Positions 18,012-25,444 of a stretch of DNA of 64,000 nucleotides are shown here, piece by piece. The notes under the pieces are model-generated. The model was given only the letters and a program-made list of their open reading frames with translations, searched no databases and had not been told where the DNA came from. Location of the stretch: the NCBI RefSeq assembly GCF_050586345.1, contig NZ_JBOCEF010000001.1:124001-188000 (forward strand), given 5' to 3'. Source of the stretch: JBOCEF01 sp050586345. Its GTDB lineage: Bacteria > Pseudomonadota > Alphaproteobacteria > Rhodobacterales > Rhodobacteraceae. A program made the position numbers and the translations under genes. Every line of letters starts with the position of its first letter. Position 1 is the first letter of the stretch.

Positions 18012-18560
18012 TCAGGCCCGGCGCCGCGCGCCGAGGCCGAGCGCCCCGAGCGCGCCCGCCAGCAGCAGCGCCGCGGCGGGCGCGGGGGTGTCGACGGGTT
18101 CGGCCGCCCGGTCGACCGAGCCGGTCACCAGCGCCGTGCCCGGCCCCCATCCCGTCCCCACCGCGACGATGAAGAACCCCCATTCCGCGCCCGCGCTCAC
18201 CGCGAAGCTGCGGTTGAAGACCTGCACGTCGTCGGCCCACTCGCTGGACAGCTGGTTGAAGTTTCCGTCGATGATGTAGCCGAACGGGTCATAGACCGGC
18301 CCGCCGCTGTCCAGCGTCTCGTAGCGCGCGTGGAAGCTCACCACCTGGTCCACCTGGGCGATGCGGGTCACGAACAGGTAGGCCTCGCTCGGCCCGGTGT
18401 CGGCCCCGGTCATGTCGAGGGTGAATTCCAGCGGCGCGGGTTCGGACATCACCGCCGTGCTGTCGCCGTCGCTGCGCGCGATGGTGAAGGTGATGGCGGA
18501 CGCGGGGGTGGCGACAAGAATTCCGCTGAAGATCGCGGCGGTATATTCAAAGAACTTCAT
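18012..18560 (-). CDS. Secreted protein with VPLPA-like C-terminal sorting tag
   Basis: A 182-residue protein: signal peptide (about 1-22, VATPASA), a beta-rich body without a recognised domain, and a C-terminal tail VDTPAPAAALLL, hydrophobic helix, GARRRA. The tail is a variant of the VPLPA sorting tag. It lies downstream of the sulfotransferase-like gene on the same strand (57-bp gap, AT-rich), so it may have its own promoter. Surface placement by an exosortase is inferred. Confidence 0.75.
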   Translation of the reverse strand: MKFFEYTAAIFSGILVATPASAITFTIARSDGDSTAVMSEPAPLEFTLDMTGADTGPSEAYLFVTRIAQVDQVVSFHARYETLDSGGPVYDPFGYIIDGNFNQLSSEWADDVQVFNRSFAVSAGAEWGFFIVAVGTGWGPGTALVTGSVDRAAEPVDTPAPAAALLLAGALGALGLGARRRA

Positions 18561-18617
18561 GATTTCACCGAATAACTATTTGAGTCGATGTGAAACCATA
18601 CCGTGTTCCTGGGTGAA

Positions 18618-19559
18618 TTACGACGCCGCCCCGCCGTTGAACCGCAGGAGCCGCGCCAGCCCCTTGCCCTCGATCGCCGCCACGTCGGCGTCGAAGCGGG
18701 CCCGCAGGCGGGCCTTCTGGTCGGCGCTGAACGGGTCCCAGCGCGGCTCCCCGGCCTCGACCGAGGCTCGGAAGCGCTCGCCCGTCTGCACCTTGCGGCC
18801 ATAGAGGTCGAGGTCCTTCGGCAGGGCTTCCGCCCAGGCCACGGCCTCGGCCGAGGGGGTGCGGGTGCCGAACGGGTTCTCGGGTTCCGGCAGGCGGGGC
18901 AGGGGGGCGCCGCAGATCGCCTCGCGGATCGCGTGGGAATTGGCGCGGTAATCGTCGTGCCGCCAGATGCTCAGCGTCGCCCGCGGCAGGGTGAGCCGGA
19001 TCAGCCGCACCAGCGGCAGCCAGCTTGGCGGGCGGGCGAGGGCGCGGGCGGCCACGGCCTCGAAACTCTCGGGCCAGGGGCGCAGGCGCAGGCGCTGGGC
19101 ATAGGCCGCGGGGAGCATCTCGTCGAAGCTGCGGATGGCGAGGAAGAGGTGCGTTTCCCCGCCACCCTGCGCGGCGATGCGCGAGAGGGCGCGGACCGGG
19201 CGCAGGAAGAACGGCGCGGTCCAGTAGGGCGGGCGGCGCAGCGGCCACTGGCTGGTGCCGATCAGGTTCTCCTCGGTCAGCACCAGGCGGCCCGGGCCGC
19301 GGCGGGCGGGGGCGAGGGCGCCAAGACAGGCCGCCCCCAGCGCCCGTCCCATGCGCCGTCCCCCGGGCTTTCGCGGGTCCATCAGCGGCCCGACCGCGCG
19401 GCGCAGGTCGCGCTGCGGGATCGCGTCGATCCCCTGCGCCAGCAAGGCGTCCCGCGCGTCGTAAAGCGTCATCTGCAAGTGGGTGCTGGCGGTCTTGTGC
19501 GCCCCGAGATGCACGCGCAGCTCCGAGAGGGGGGCCAGGGGGGAGAGGGGGGCGTTCAC
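18618..19559 (-). CDS. Sulfotransferase-like P-loop protein (GTG start)
   Basis: A 313-residue protein. Near the N-terminus VHLGAHKTASTHLQMTL (about 16-32) matches the 5'-phosphosulfate loop of sulfotransferases, which bind PAPS. SFDEMLPAAYAQRLR (about 142-156) resembles the 3'-phosphate region. It may sulfate a polysaccharide or small molecule, but similar roseobacter proteins are uncharacterised. GTG 19559 overlaps the stop of the upstream helicase gene by four bases (GTGA), which fixes the start and indicates coupling. Confidence 0.72.
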   Translation of the reverse strand: MNAPLSPLAPLSELRVHLGAHKTASTHLQMTLYDARDALLAQGIDAIPQRDLRRAVGPLMDPRKPGGRRMGRALGAACLGALAPARRGPGRLVLTEENLIGTSQWPLRRPPYWTAPFFLRPVRALSRIAAQGGGETHLFLAIRSFDEMLPAAYAQRLRLRPWPESFEAVAARALARPPSWLPLVRLIRLTLPRATLSIWRHDDYRANSHAIREAICGAPLPRLPEPENPFGTRTPSAEAVAWAEALPKDLDLYGRKVQTGERFRASVEAGEPRWDPFSADQKARLRARFDADVAAIEGKGLARLLRFNGGAAS

Positions 19560-21136
19560 GCCTCCGGCTCCTCCGCCGTGAGCGAGAACGGCGCGGGCGC
19601 GACCGCCTTCAGGTCCTCGATGCTCAGGGGCGCGCCGGGCTTCTTCATCGAATAGCGGGTGACCCAGACGAGCCGCTCCTCGGCCCGGGTGACGGCGACA
19701 TAGGCGAGGCGCTTCCACAGCGGCAGGCCGGCCTCTTCCCGGTTCATGCGGGCGGCGGCGTAGAGGTCGGGGGCGAAGACCTGCACCGTGGGCCACTGGC
19801 TGCCCTGCGCCTTGTGGATCGTCGCCGCGGCGCCGTGCAGGAAGGCGGCGCCCATGCGGGCGGCCGAGGGGATGAAGGGCTCGTCCTGGTCGGGGCGCTC
19901 GATCTGGATGATGGCGGCGGCGTTGACCTGCGGCTCGGGCGCGCCCATCACGTGCAGCTTGGCGAAGCCCGGCTTGCGGCCCGGCCCCAGGTAGACGCAT
20001 TGCGCGCCTTTCACGAGGCCGCGGGCCTCGAGGTCGATGCGCTTGCGCCGGTGCTTGAGGGGCAGCTCGATCCCGTCGCAGATCAGCGGCTCGCCGGGCA
20101 GGAGCGCATCCTCGGGGGCGCCGTTCACCCGCCGGAACGCGTCGATCAGGCGTTTGCGGGTGGCGTTGCGCCAGACCAGCATGGGCGAGCGGGCCATGAG
20201 GGCGCTGTCCGCGGGCGCGCCATACACCACGCGGTCGTCGCGCGCCGCCGCCGCGCGCACCATGTCCTCGAACCGCTCGAAATGCAGGTCCGGGTCGGCC
20301 AGCGCGTGGGCGAGGTCGAGGATCGGGTTGTCCGCCGCCTGCCGGTGGACGCGGGAGAGGCGCTTGACCGCGGGGGCGGGCAGCTTGTCGAACACCATCG
20401 CGCCGGACTGGCCCACGGGGGCCAGCTGCGCCGGGTCGCCGAACAGGATGGCGAGGCCGAAGATGCGGCGGATGTCCTCGAGCTGCTTGTCGTCGAGCAT
20501 GGAGGACTCGTCCACCAGCGCGATGTCCAGCTCATCCTCGCGCCGCGCCCAGCCGGTGATGAAGTCCGACCCGCGCAGGCCGAGGATCGCCAGCGCGCCG
20601 GGGATCGAGCCATGGATCTTGAACGCGTCCATCGCGCGGTCGAGATCCTCGGGCGTGATCTGCTCCATCTCGGGCTTGTCGCCCTCGCCCGACAGCCATT
20701 CGGCGATCTTCTCGTATTCGGGGTCGTAGACGGGGGAGTAGAGGATCCGGTGCAGCGTGGTCGCCGGAACGCCCCGGTTGCGCAGCACCGAGGCCGCCTT
20801 GTTGGTCGGCGCCAGCACCGCGAAGGTGCGGCGGCCCTTCTTGGAGCGTCCTTCCCAGTCATGGGAGATCGCCTCGGCCCCGGCGGCCTTCAGCGCGTTG
20901 ACGATTTCCACCAGCAGCAGCGTCTTGCCCGAGCCCGCCTTGCCGAGCACCGCCATCACCTCGGCGTTCTCGGGGCGGGCGCCGGCGTCCTCGGCCGTCT
21001 CGGCGGCGAGGTCGATCCCGTGCGCGCCGAGCCGCGCGGCCACGGCCGAAAACGCCGCCTGCTGGTCCTCGGACAGGGCGAGCGGCGCGGCGGCTTGGGC
21101 CGAGGGGACGGCGGCGTCGGGGAATAGATCGGTCAT
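19556..21136 (-). CDS. RecD/Dda-like superfamily 1B DNA helicase
   Basis: A 526-residue ATPase. Walker A GKAGSGKT (65-72), motif Ia LAPTNKAA, Walker B VDESSML (208-214), motif III GDPAQLAPVG, motif V AATIHKAQGSQW and motif VI YVAVTRAEERL are all present in the order of SF1B helicases related to RecD, Pif1 and phage Dda. It lacks the RecBCD partners nearby, so it is a stand-alone helicase, probably acting 5'-3' in repair or fork processing (inference from family). It precedes the sulfotransferase-like gene with a four-base overlap. Confidence 0.87.
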   Translation of the reverse strand: MTDLFPDAAVPSAQAAAPLALSEDQQAAFSAVAARLGAHGIDLAAETAEDAGARPENAEVMAVLGKAGSGKTLLLVEIVNALKAAGAEAISHDWEGRSKKGRRTFAVLAPTNKAASVLRNRGVPATTLHRILYSPVYDPEYEKIAEWLSGEGDKPEMEQITPEDLDRAMDAFKIHGSIPGALAILGLRGSDFITGWARREDELDIALVDESSMLDDKQLEDIRRIFGLAILFGDPAQLAPVGQSGAMVFDKLPAPAVKRLSRVHRQAADNPILDLAHALADPDLHFERFEDMVRAAAARDDRVVYGAPADSALMARSPMLVWRNATRKRLIDAFRRVNGAPEDALLPGEPLICDGIELPLKHRRKRIDLEARGLVKGAQCVYLGPGRKPGFAKLHVMGAPEPQVNAAAIIQIERPDQDEPFIPSAARMGAAFLHGAAATIHKAQGSQWPTVQVFAPDLYAAARMNREEAGLPLWKRLAYVAVTRAEERLVWVTRYSMKKPGAPLSIEDLKAVAPAPFSLTAEEPEA

Positions 21137-21309
21137 CGGCGCTCCGGTCAGGCCGGCGCGGGCCGGTCCGTTCCCGGTTTAGCCCGAGGCGCGCCGGGAT
21201 GCGAGCGCGGGATGGCGCCGAGCAAGGGGTCGGCGCGGGGCGCAGGGGCAGGGGGTGCGATGTCGGGGCGGCGACGGGGTGCGCCGCCGCCCCTCCCCCA
21301 CGCCCGGGG

Positions 21310-21936
21310 TCAGGCCGCGATCGCGGCCATCCCGGGCAGCCCGGTCATCGCCGGAACCTCGTCCAGGCGGTCGATGATGTTCTGGCGGGCGGCCTCGGAG
21401 ACCTCCCACAGCCCGAGGCAGAGCTTGTTGCGCCCTTCCCCGTCCTCGCCGATCACCTCGGGCGCCCAGCCGGTCTGCCGGTAGATCCGGCGCATCGGCG
21501 CATCGAACACGGCGAGGTAATGCGAGAGGCCGTAACGCAACGCGACCTCGCAGCCGGCAAGCATCAACGCGGTGGAGATCTGCTTCGCCGCCGCCAGCCC
21601 GCCCGACAGGCGGGGCGAGGCGCAGAAGCGGGTGCTCTCCCAGATCAGCGGCGAAGAAATCTCGACGCCGTCCGACAGGAAGGTGAAGTGTTCGCCGTAC
21701 ATGTTGCGCCCGGTGGTGGGCATCAGGCGGCCCGAGCCGCCATGCGTGCCGTCGGGCAGCTCGTAGATGCAGTAGAGCGGGTTCAGGACGTCGTACTGGT
21801 CTTTCTCGTGACCCTGCTCGTCCAGGGTCAGGTCCCAGGCGAGCCGATCATGGAACTGCCCGGCCCGGTCGCGATACATGCTGTTCGCGAGAACGGGGTG
21901 ATTGGGCAGGTCGTCGGCATAGATGAAACGGATCAT
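21310..21936 (-). CDS. luxI: Acyl-homoserine-lactone synthase
   Basis: A 208-residue LuxI-family enzyme making AHL signals from S-adenosylmethionine and acyl-ACP or acyl-CoA. All family invariants can be placed: Arg24, Phe28, Trp34, Asp46, Asp49, Arg70, Glu100 and Arg103. ATG 21936 is chosen because GGAG lies eight bases upstream; an in-frame GTG nine bases earlier lacks a proper ribosome site. It lies 109 bp downstream of luxR on the same strand, with a promoter and two palindromes in the gap, so it is likely under LuxR control. Acyl chain length cannot be read off. Confidence 0.95.
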   Translation of the reverse strand: MIRFIYADDLPNHPVLANSMYRDRAGQFHDRLAWDLTLDEQGHEKDQYDVLNPLYCIYELPDGTHGGSGRLMPTTGRNMYGEHFTFLSDGVEISSPLIWESTRFCASPRLSGGLAAAKQISTALMLAGCEVALRYGLSHYLAVFDAPMRRIYRQTGWAPEVIGEDGEGRNKLCLGLWEVSEAARQNIIDRLDEVPAMTGLPGMAAIAA

Positions 21937-21968
21937 GTGACGCACTCCGGTCGTGGGGGTGCGCCAAT

Positions 21969-22038
21969 ATTGTGATTACTTGGATAATTTTATGTAAATT
22001 CAGGGGTTTAACCCTGTTTGTTGAGGGTTGTTAACCCT
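21969..22038 (-). promoter_or_regulatory. luxI promoter with two candidate lux-box palindromes
   Basis: On the minus strand TTTACA (21998-21993) and CACAAT (21974-21969) are 18 bases apart. Upstream lie two dyads of the same half-site: GGGTT-T-AACCC (22004-22014) and AGGGTT-GTT-AACCCT (22024-22038). Their centres are 22 bp apart and the nearer one is centred about -45 from the expected start, where LuxR activators commonly bind. Local DNA is much more AT-rich than its surroundings. Binding by the adjacent LuxR is inferred. Confidence 0.55.
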
Positions 22039-22045
22039 TTGTTGG

Positions 22046-22774
22046 TCAGACCTTAATCGCTCCGGTCTTCATGGCCAGCGCGACGGCGTGGAAAGTATTG
22101 AGGGCGCCCAGCTTGTGGCGGGCGCTGTCGATGTAAACGCGAAGTGTACTTTCGGAAATGCCGAGCGCATCCGCGATCTGGGCGCGCCGACGGCCCGCCG
22201 AGATCATGGTTAATACATCGCGCTCGCGGGGCGAGAGCTTCTGCGTCGGCCCCGCGGCCGCCTCCGCGCCCGTCGTCTCCATCACCTGTCGGTGGATATA
22301 GTGGGACAGGAGGAGAACATCCTGGCTGATTTCGGGAATCAGCGTCGCCCACTCCGAATCGGTGCAGGCCTTCGAAATGGTAAACATCGCGAGCTGCCCC
22401 TGGGGGCCGTGAATCGGCACGGTAAGCCCGTGATTCCCCACCCGATATTCATGCGCCTCGGCCAGGAAGCGGCGAATCGGGCGCCCGGTCCAGTCCAGCG
22501 TGCGCCATTCGACCGGGGCGAAGCCGTGCCCGGCGGCCTGCACCACGGGGTCGAGCTCGCGGTAGTTCACCTCCTCGTAGCGCTGGTGCCACTCGGGGGC
22601 GTAGGTCATCGCGCCGAACTCCTCGCCCGCGCGGTCGCCGCCGAGGGACAGCGCGTAGTAGATGGCGTTGTCCACGTCGTAGAGGCCCCGGAGCCGATCG
22701 AGCAGACCGGCCAGCGCGACCGGGTCCGCCTCCTCGGGCAGGGCCTCGACGATTTGTTGAATCCGGTCCGTCAT
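22046..22774 (-). CDS. luxR: LuxR family autoinducer-binding transcriptional regulator
   Basis: A 242-residue quorum-sensing regulator. The N-terminal autoinducer domain keeps TraR-type ligand residues (Trp62, Tyr66, Asp75-Pro76, Trp90). The C-terminal LuxR helix-turn-helix starts LSPRERDVL and continues AQIADALGISESTLRVYI. It should bind the AHL made by the adjacent synthase and regulate luxI and other targets. ATG 22774 has GGAG about nine bases upstream. The upstream DNA includes the 12-base dyad AAAAT-TG-ATTTT (22921-22932). Confidence 0.93.
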   Translation of the reverse strand: MTDRIQQIVEALPEEADPVALAGLLDRLRGLYDVDNAIYYALSLGGDRAGEEFGAMTYAPEWHQRYEEVNYRELDPVVQAAGHGFAPVEWRTLDWTGRPIRRFLAEAHEYRVGNHGLTVPIHGPQGQLAMFTISKACTDSEWATLIPEISQDVLLLSHYIHRQVMETTGAEAAAGPTQKLSPRERDVLTMISAGRRRAQIADALGISESTLRVYIDSARHKLGALNTFHAVALAMKTGAIKV

Positions 22775-22991
22775 CCGTCGCCGCTCCGTCTTCGGCGCGT
22801 CGGCCCCTTGCGTCACGGGGCGGCCTCCGTCCGGCGGCTTGCCCTGCATACAGGCGCGACGTCGCGTTCCCCCACGCGTCCCGCCTGTCAGGGTAGATGA
22901 TGGATGACTAGAAACAACCTAAAATTGATTTTGTCCTGTTAACTCTCCTTTCACGTTGTTTTACGGGGGGCTGCGGGCCGCGCGGGGCGGC

Positions 22992-23240
22992 TCAGCAGAC
23001 CGGGGCGAAGCCGCGCTCGTCCTCGTCGCCCTTCTCGCGCGTGTGGCGGCGCGCCAGGGCGGCCTCGACGCCGGGGGCGGGGCGGGCGGGGGCGTCGCCG
23101 GCGGGGTCGGCCGAGCAGATCAGTTCGCCCGCCGCGACGACGATGGCGTCGTCGAGCTGTTCGGCCAGGGCGATGTAGTTGTTGCGCAGCGCGTACTGCC
23201 GCAGGTCCGCGAGAACGTCGATGATCCAGTCGTTCGCCAT
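22992..23240 (-). CDS. Small conserved protein of unknown function
   Basis: An 82-residue protein starting MANDWIIDVLADLRQYALRN with a predicted amphipathic helix (residues 4-30, ALAEQLDDA) and a disordered charged tail ending in Cys. I believe short proteins with this N-terminus occur in other Rhodobacterales, but know no function. AAGGA precedes ATG 23240. It sits upstream of luxR on the same strand with a 217-bp AT-rich gap. Confidence 0.65.
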   Translation of the reverse strand: MANDWIIDVLADLRQYALRNNYIALAEQLDDAIVVAAGELICSADPAGDAPARPAPGVEAALARRHTREKGDEDERGFAPVC

Positions 23241-23474
23241 GTCGCCGGTCCTTTCCGTCTTTGCGTCAAACTCTGATCAAACTGTGCCCAAGACAGGGTA
23301 ACGGCGCCATTCGCGAAAAACTCCTCCCCAGAAATGGCGAGGGGGGGCGCCGCAAGGGTTTGAAACTTGGAGGTCGGGCGCGGCGGCCCCGGCGCCGGGC
23401 GGGGCGGGGGCGGGCCGGGCGATGATTCGCCGGGGGCCCGCCCGGGCGGCCGGGGCGCCCCCCCCCGGAACGCG

Positions 23475-23505
23475 AAAACGCGCCGGGGGTCGCCCCCCGG
23501 CGCGT
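23475..23505 (-). terminator. Terminator of ccr
   Basis: On the minus strand a perfect 12-bp stem (23505-23494 with 23489-23478), four-base loop and TTTT, 124 bp after the ccr stop. The remainder of 23241-23628 is GC-rich with no supported gene. Confidence 0.85.
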
Positions 23506-23628
23506 CCGCGCTTCCTCCCTGGTCCGTCCGGCGGCGATCAGCGTCTCCCTGCGCCTGCGCCGGGCCTCGGACGGCCTCCGCTTTCGGGCGGGGACCGGCG
23601 GCCCCCGGTCCCCGCGCCCGCGCGCGGC

Positions 23629-24924
23629 TCAGTCGCGGGCGCCGACCTCGACCGCGTCCTCGAGGGTCCGCAGGCCGGTGGTGGCAGCGCCCACGAGCAC
23701 GGCCATGTTGCCCGGTTTGTGCTCGTTACGCAGCATTTTCATGTGCGCCTCGGGGATGTCGCGCCACGGGAACACCTCGGACATGCACGGATCGAGGCGG
23801 CGCTCGATCATCAGCCGGTTGGCCGAGGCGGCCTGCTTGAGGTTCGCGAAGTGCGAGCCCTGGAGGCGCTTCTGGTGCATCCACATGTAGCGGACGTCGA
23901 AGGTGCAGTTGAAGCCCGAGGTGCCGGCGCAGATGACGACCATGCCGCCCTTCTTCACCACGAGGGTGGAGACGGGGAAGGTGGCCTCGCCCGGGTGCTC
24001 GAACACCATGTCGACGTTCACGCCCTTGCCGGTGATGTCCCAGATCGCCTTGCCGAACTTGCGCGCTTCCTTCAGCCACTCGTTGTACTCGGGCGTGTTG
24101 ACCGTGGGCAGCTGGCCCCAGCACTTGAAGTCCTTGCGGTTGATCACGCCCTTGGCGCCCTGCGCCATGACGAAGTCGCGCTTGGATTCGTCCGAGATCA
24201 CGCCGATGGCGTTGGCGCCGACGGTGTTCGCCAGCTGGATGGCGTAGGAGCCGAGGCCGCCCGAGGCGCCCCAGACCAGCACGTTCTGGCCGGGCTTGAG
24301 CTCATGCGGGTGGTGGCCGAACAGCATCCGGTAGGCGGTGGCGAGGGTCAGCGTGTAGCACGCGCTCTCTTCCCAGGTCAGGTGGCGCGGGCGCGGCATC
24401 AGCTGCTGAGCCTGCACGTTGGTGAACTGGGCGAACGACCCGTCCGGCGTCTCGTAGCCCCAGATGCGCTGGCTGGGCGAGAACATCGGGTCGCCGCCGT
24501 TGCACTCCTCGTCGTCGCCGTCGTCCTGGTTGCAGTGGATCACGACCTCGTCGCCCACCTTCCAGTTCTTCACCTTGTCGCCCACGGCCCACACGATGCC
24601 CGAGGCGTCGGAGCCGGCGATGTGGAACGGCGCGCCATGCACGTCGAACGGCGAGATCGGCTTGCCCAGGCCCGCCCAGACGCCGTTATAGTTCACGCCC
24701 GCAGCCATCACGAAGACGAGGACCTCGTGGCTGTCCAGGGTCGGGACGTCCACCACTTCCTCGAGCATCGCGGTGTTCGGCTCGCCATGCCGCTCGCGGC
24801 GGATGGCCCAGGCGTACATCTGCTTCGGGACGTGGCCGAGGGGCGGGATCTCGCCGACCTCGTAAAGGTCCTTCACCGGAGCGTCGTACTCGGCGACGGG
24901 GGTTTTTTCGTCGAGCGGCGCCAT
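23629..24924 (-). CDS. ccr: Crotonyl-CoA carboxylase/reductase
   Basis: A 431-residue MDR-family enzyme catalysing reductive carboxylation of crotonyl-CoA to ethylmalonyl-CoA with NADPH and CO2, the key step of the ethylmalonyl-CoA pathway. Features: GroES-like domain with AAGVNYNGVWAGLG, cofactor domain with LVWGASGGLGSYA (about 221-233), and FEHPGEATFPVS, the region holding the CO2-binding His/Glu of the family. Length is typical. AAGGAG lies seven bases before ATG 24924. It is divergent from ecm, which acts two steps later. Confidence 0.96.
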   Translation of the reverse strand: MAPLDEKTPVAEYDAPVKDLYEVGEIPPLGHVPKQMYAWAIRRERHGEPNTAMLEEVVDVPTLDSHEVLVFVMAAGVNYNGVWAGLGKPISPFDVHGAPFHIAGSDASGIVWAVGDKVKNWKVGDEVVIHCNQDDGDDEECNGGDPMFSPSQRIWGYETPDGSFAQFTNVQAQQLMPRPRHLTWEESACYTLTLATAYRMLFGHHPHELKPGQNVLVWGASGGLGSYAIQLANTVGANAIGVISDESKRDFVMAQGAKGVINRKDFKCWGQLPTVNTPEYNEWLKEARKFGKAIWDITGKGVNVDMVFEHPGEATFPVSTLVVKKGGMVVICAGTSGFNCTFDVRYMWMHQKRLQGSHFANLKQAASANRLMIERRLDPCMSEVFPWRDIPEAHMKMLRNEHKPGNMAVLVGAATTGLRTLEDAVEVGARD

Positions 24925-25444
24925 GGGGCGTCTCCTTGTCTGTCGGTGCGGCGCGTGCGGCGGAAGGCCGGGACGGGCGCGCAATGATCTTTCGTTTTCG
25001 GATCGCTGGGATGAATGACATTGCCGAAGGGGTGTTGCAAGCCCCTTTGTGCGCCGCAGCGCCCGCCTTTGGCGCCAAGGGGGCGCGGCGCCCCCGGGGA
25101 AGGGCCCGGCCGGCGGCGCCGCGGCGCGGCGAAACCGGGGTTTTCGAGTGCTGTGAAACTCGCAAACCGCTGTGCGGTATGTGTTTCGAGGCCATCGCCG
25201 CCGCGTCCCGCGCCCGCCGGCCCGGTTCGAATCGCCTCCGGGCGCGGCGTGCTGCGCCGCCGAAGGGGGGCCTGCGGCGCCGGTCCCATCGACCGGAAGC
25301 CGCGCGCATGTCACTCTTGCCTGACCCTTTTCGGTCATGCCGCAGCGCGGCGAATTGACGGGATGCAATCTTTCGCGTATCCCGCCATCGACGCAATATT
25401 CATGCGGGCGGCCCAGCCGCCCCCGCCATCAGGAGGCCCCCCAG
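24925..25444. promoter_or_regulatory. ccr-ecm divergent regulatory region
   Basis: 520 bp without a gene. A good promoter for ecm is TTGACG (25355-25360), 17 bases, TATCCC (25378-25383). A nested dyad lies at 25155-25187: outer GAAAC/GTTTC and inner ACCGC-TGT-GCGGT (25166-25178). A hairpin AAGGGG/CCCCTT (25027-25032, 25042-25047) lies in the ccr leader or promoter. These could bind a regulator of acetate or C2 growth; I see no TTTGCAAA box of the RamB/PccR type. Confidence 0.5.

Noticed and set aside
21937..21945. GTG 21945 as start of luxI
   Set aside because: GGAG is immediately beside it; spacing fits ATG 21936 and the family N-terminus starts there.
22024..22038. AGGGTT/AACCCT dyad as a luxR terminator
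   Set aside because: The stem is 6 bp and AT-containing with no T tract on the minus strand; its repetition 22 bp away fits an operator better.
25215..25245. GGTTCGAATC, resembling a tRNA T arm
   Set aside because: The flanking bases do not pair into a 5-bp T stem and no acceptor or anticodon arm is found.
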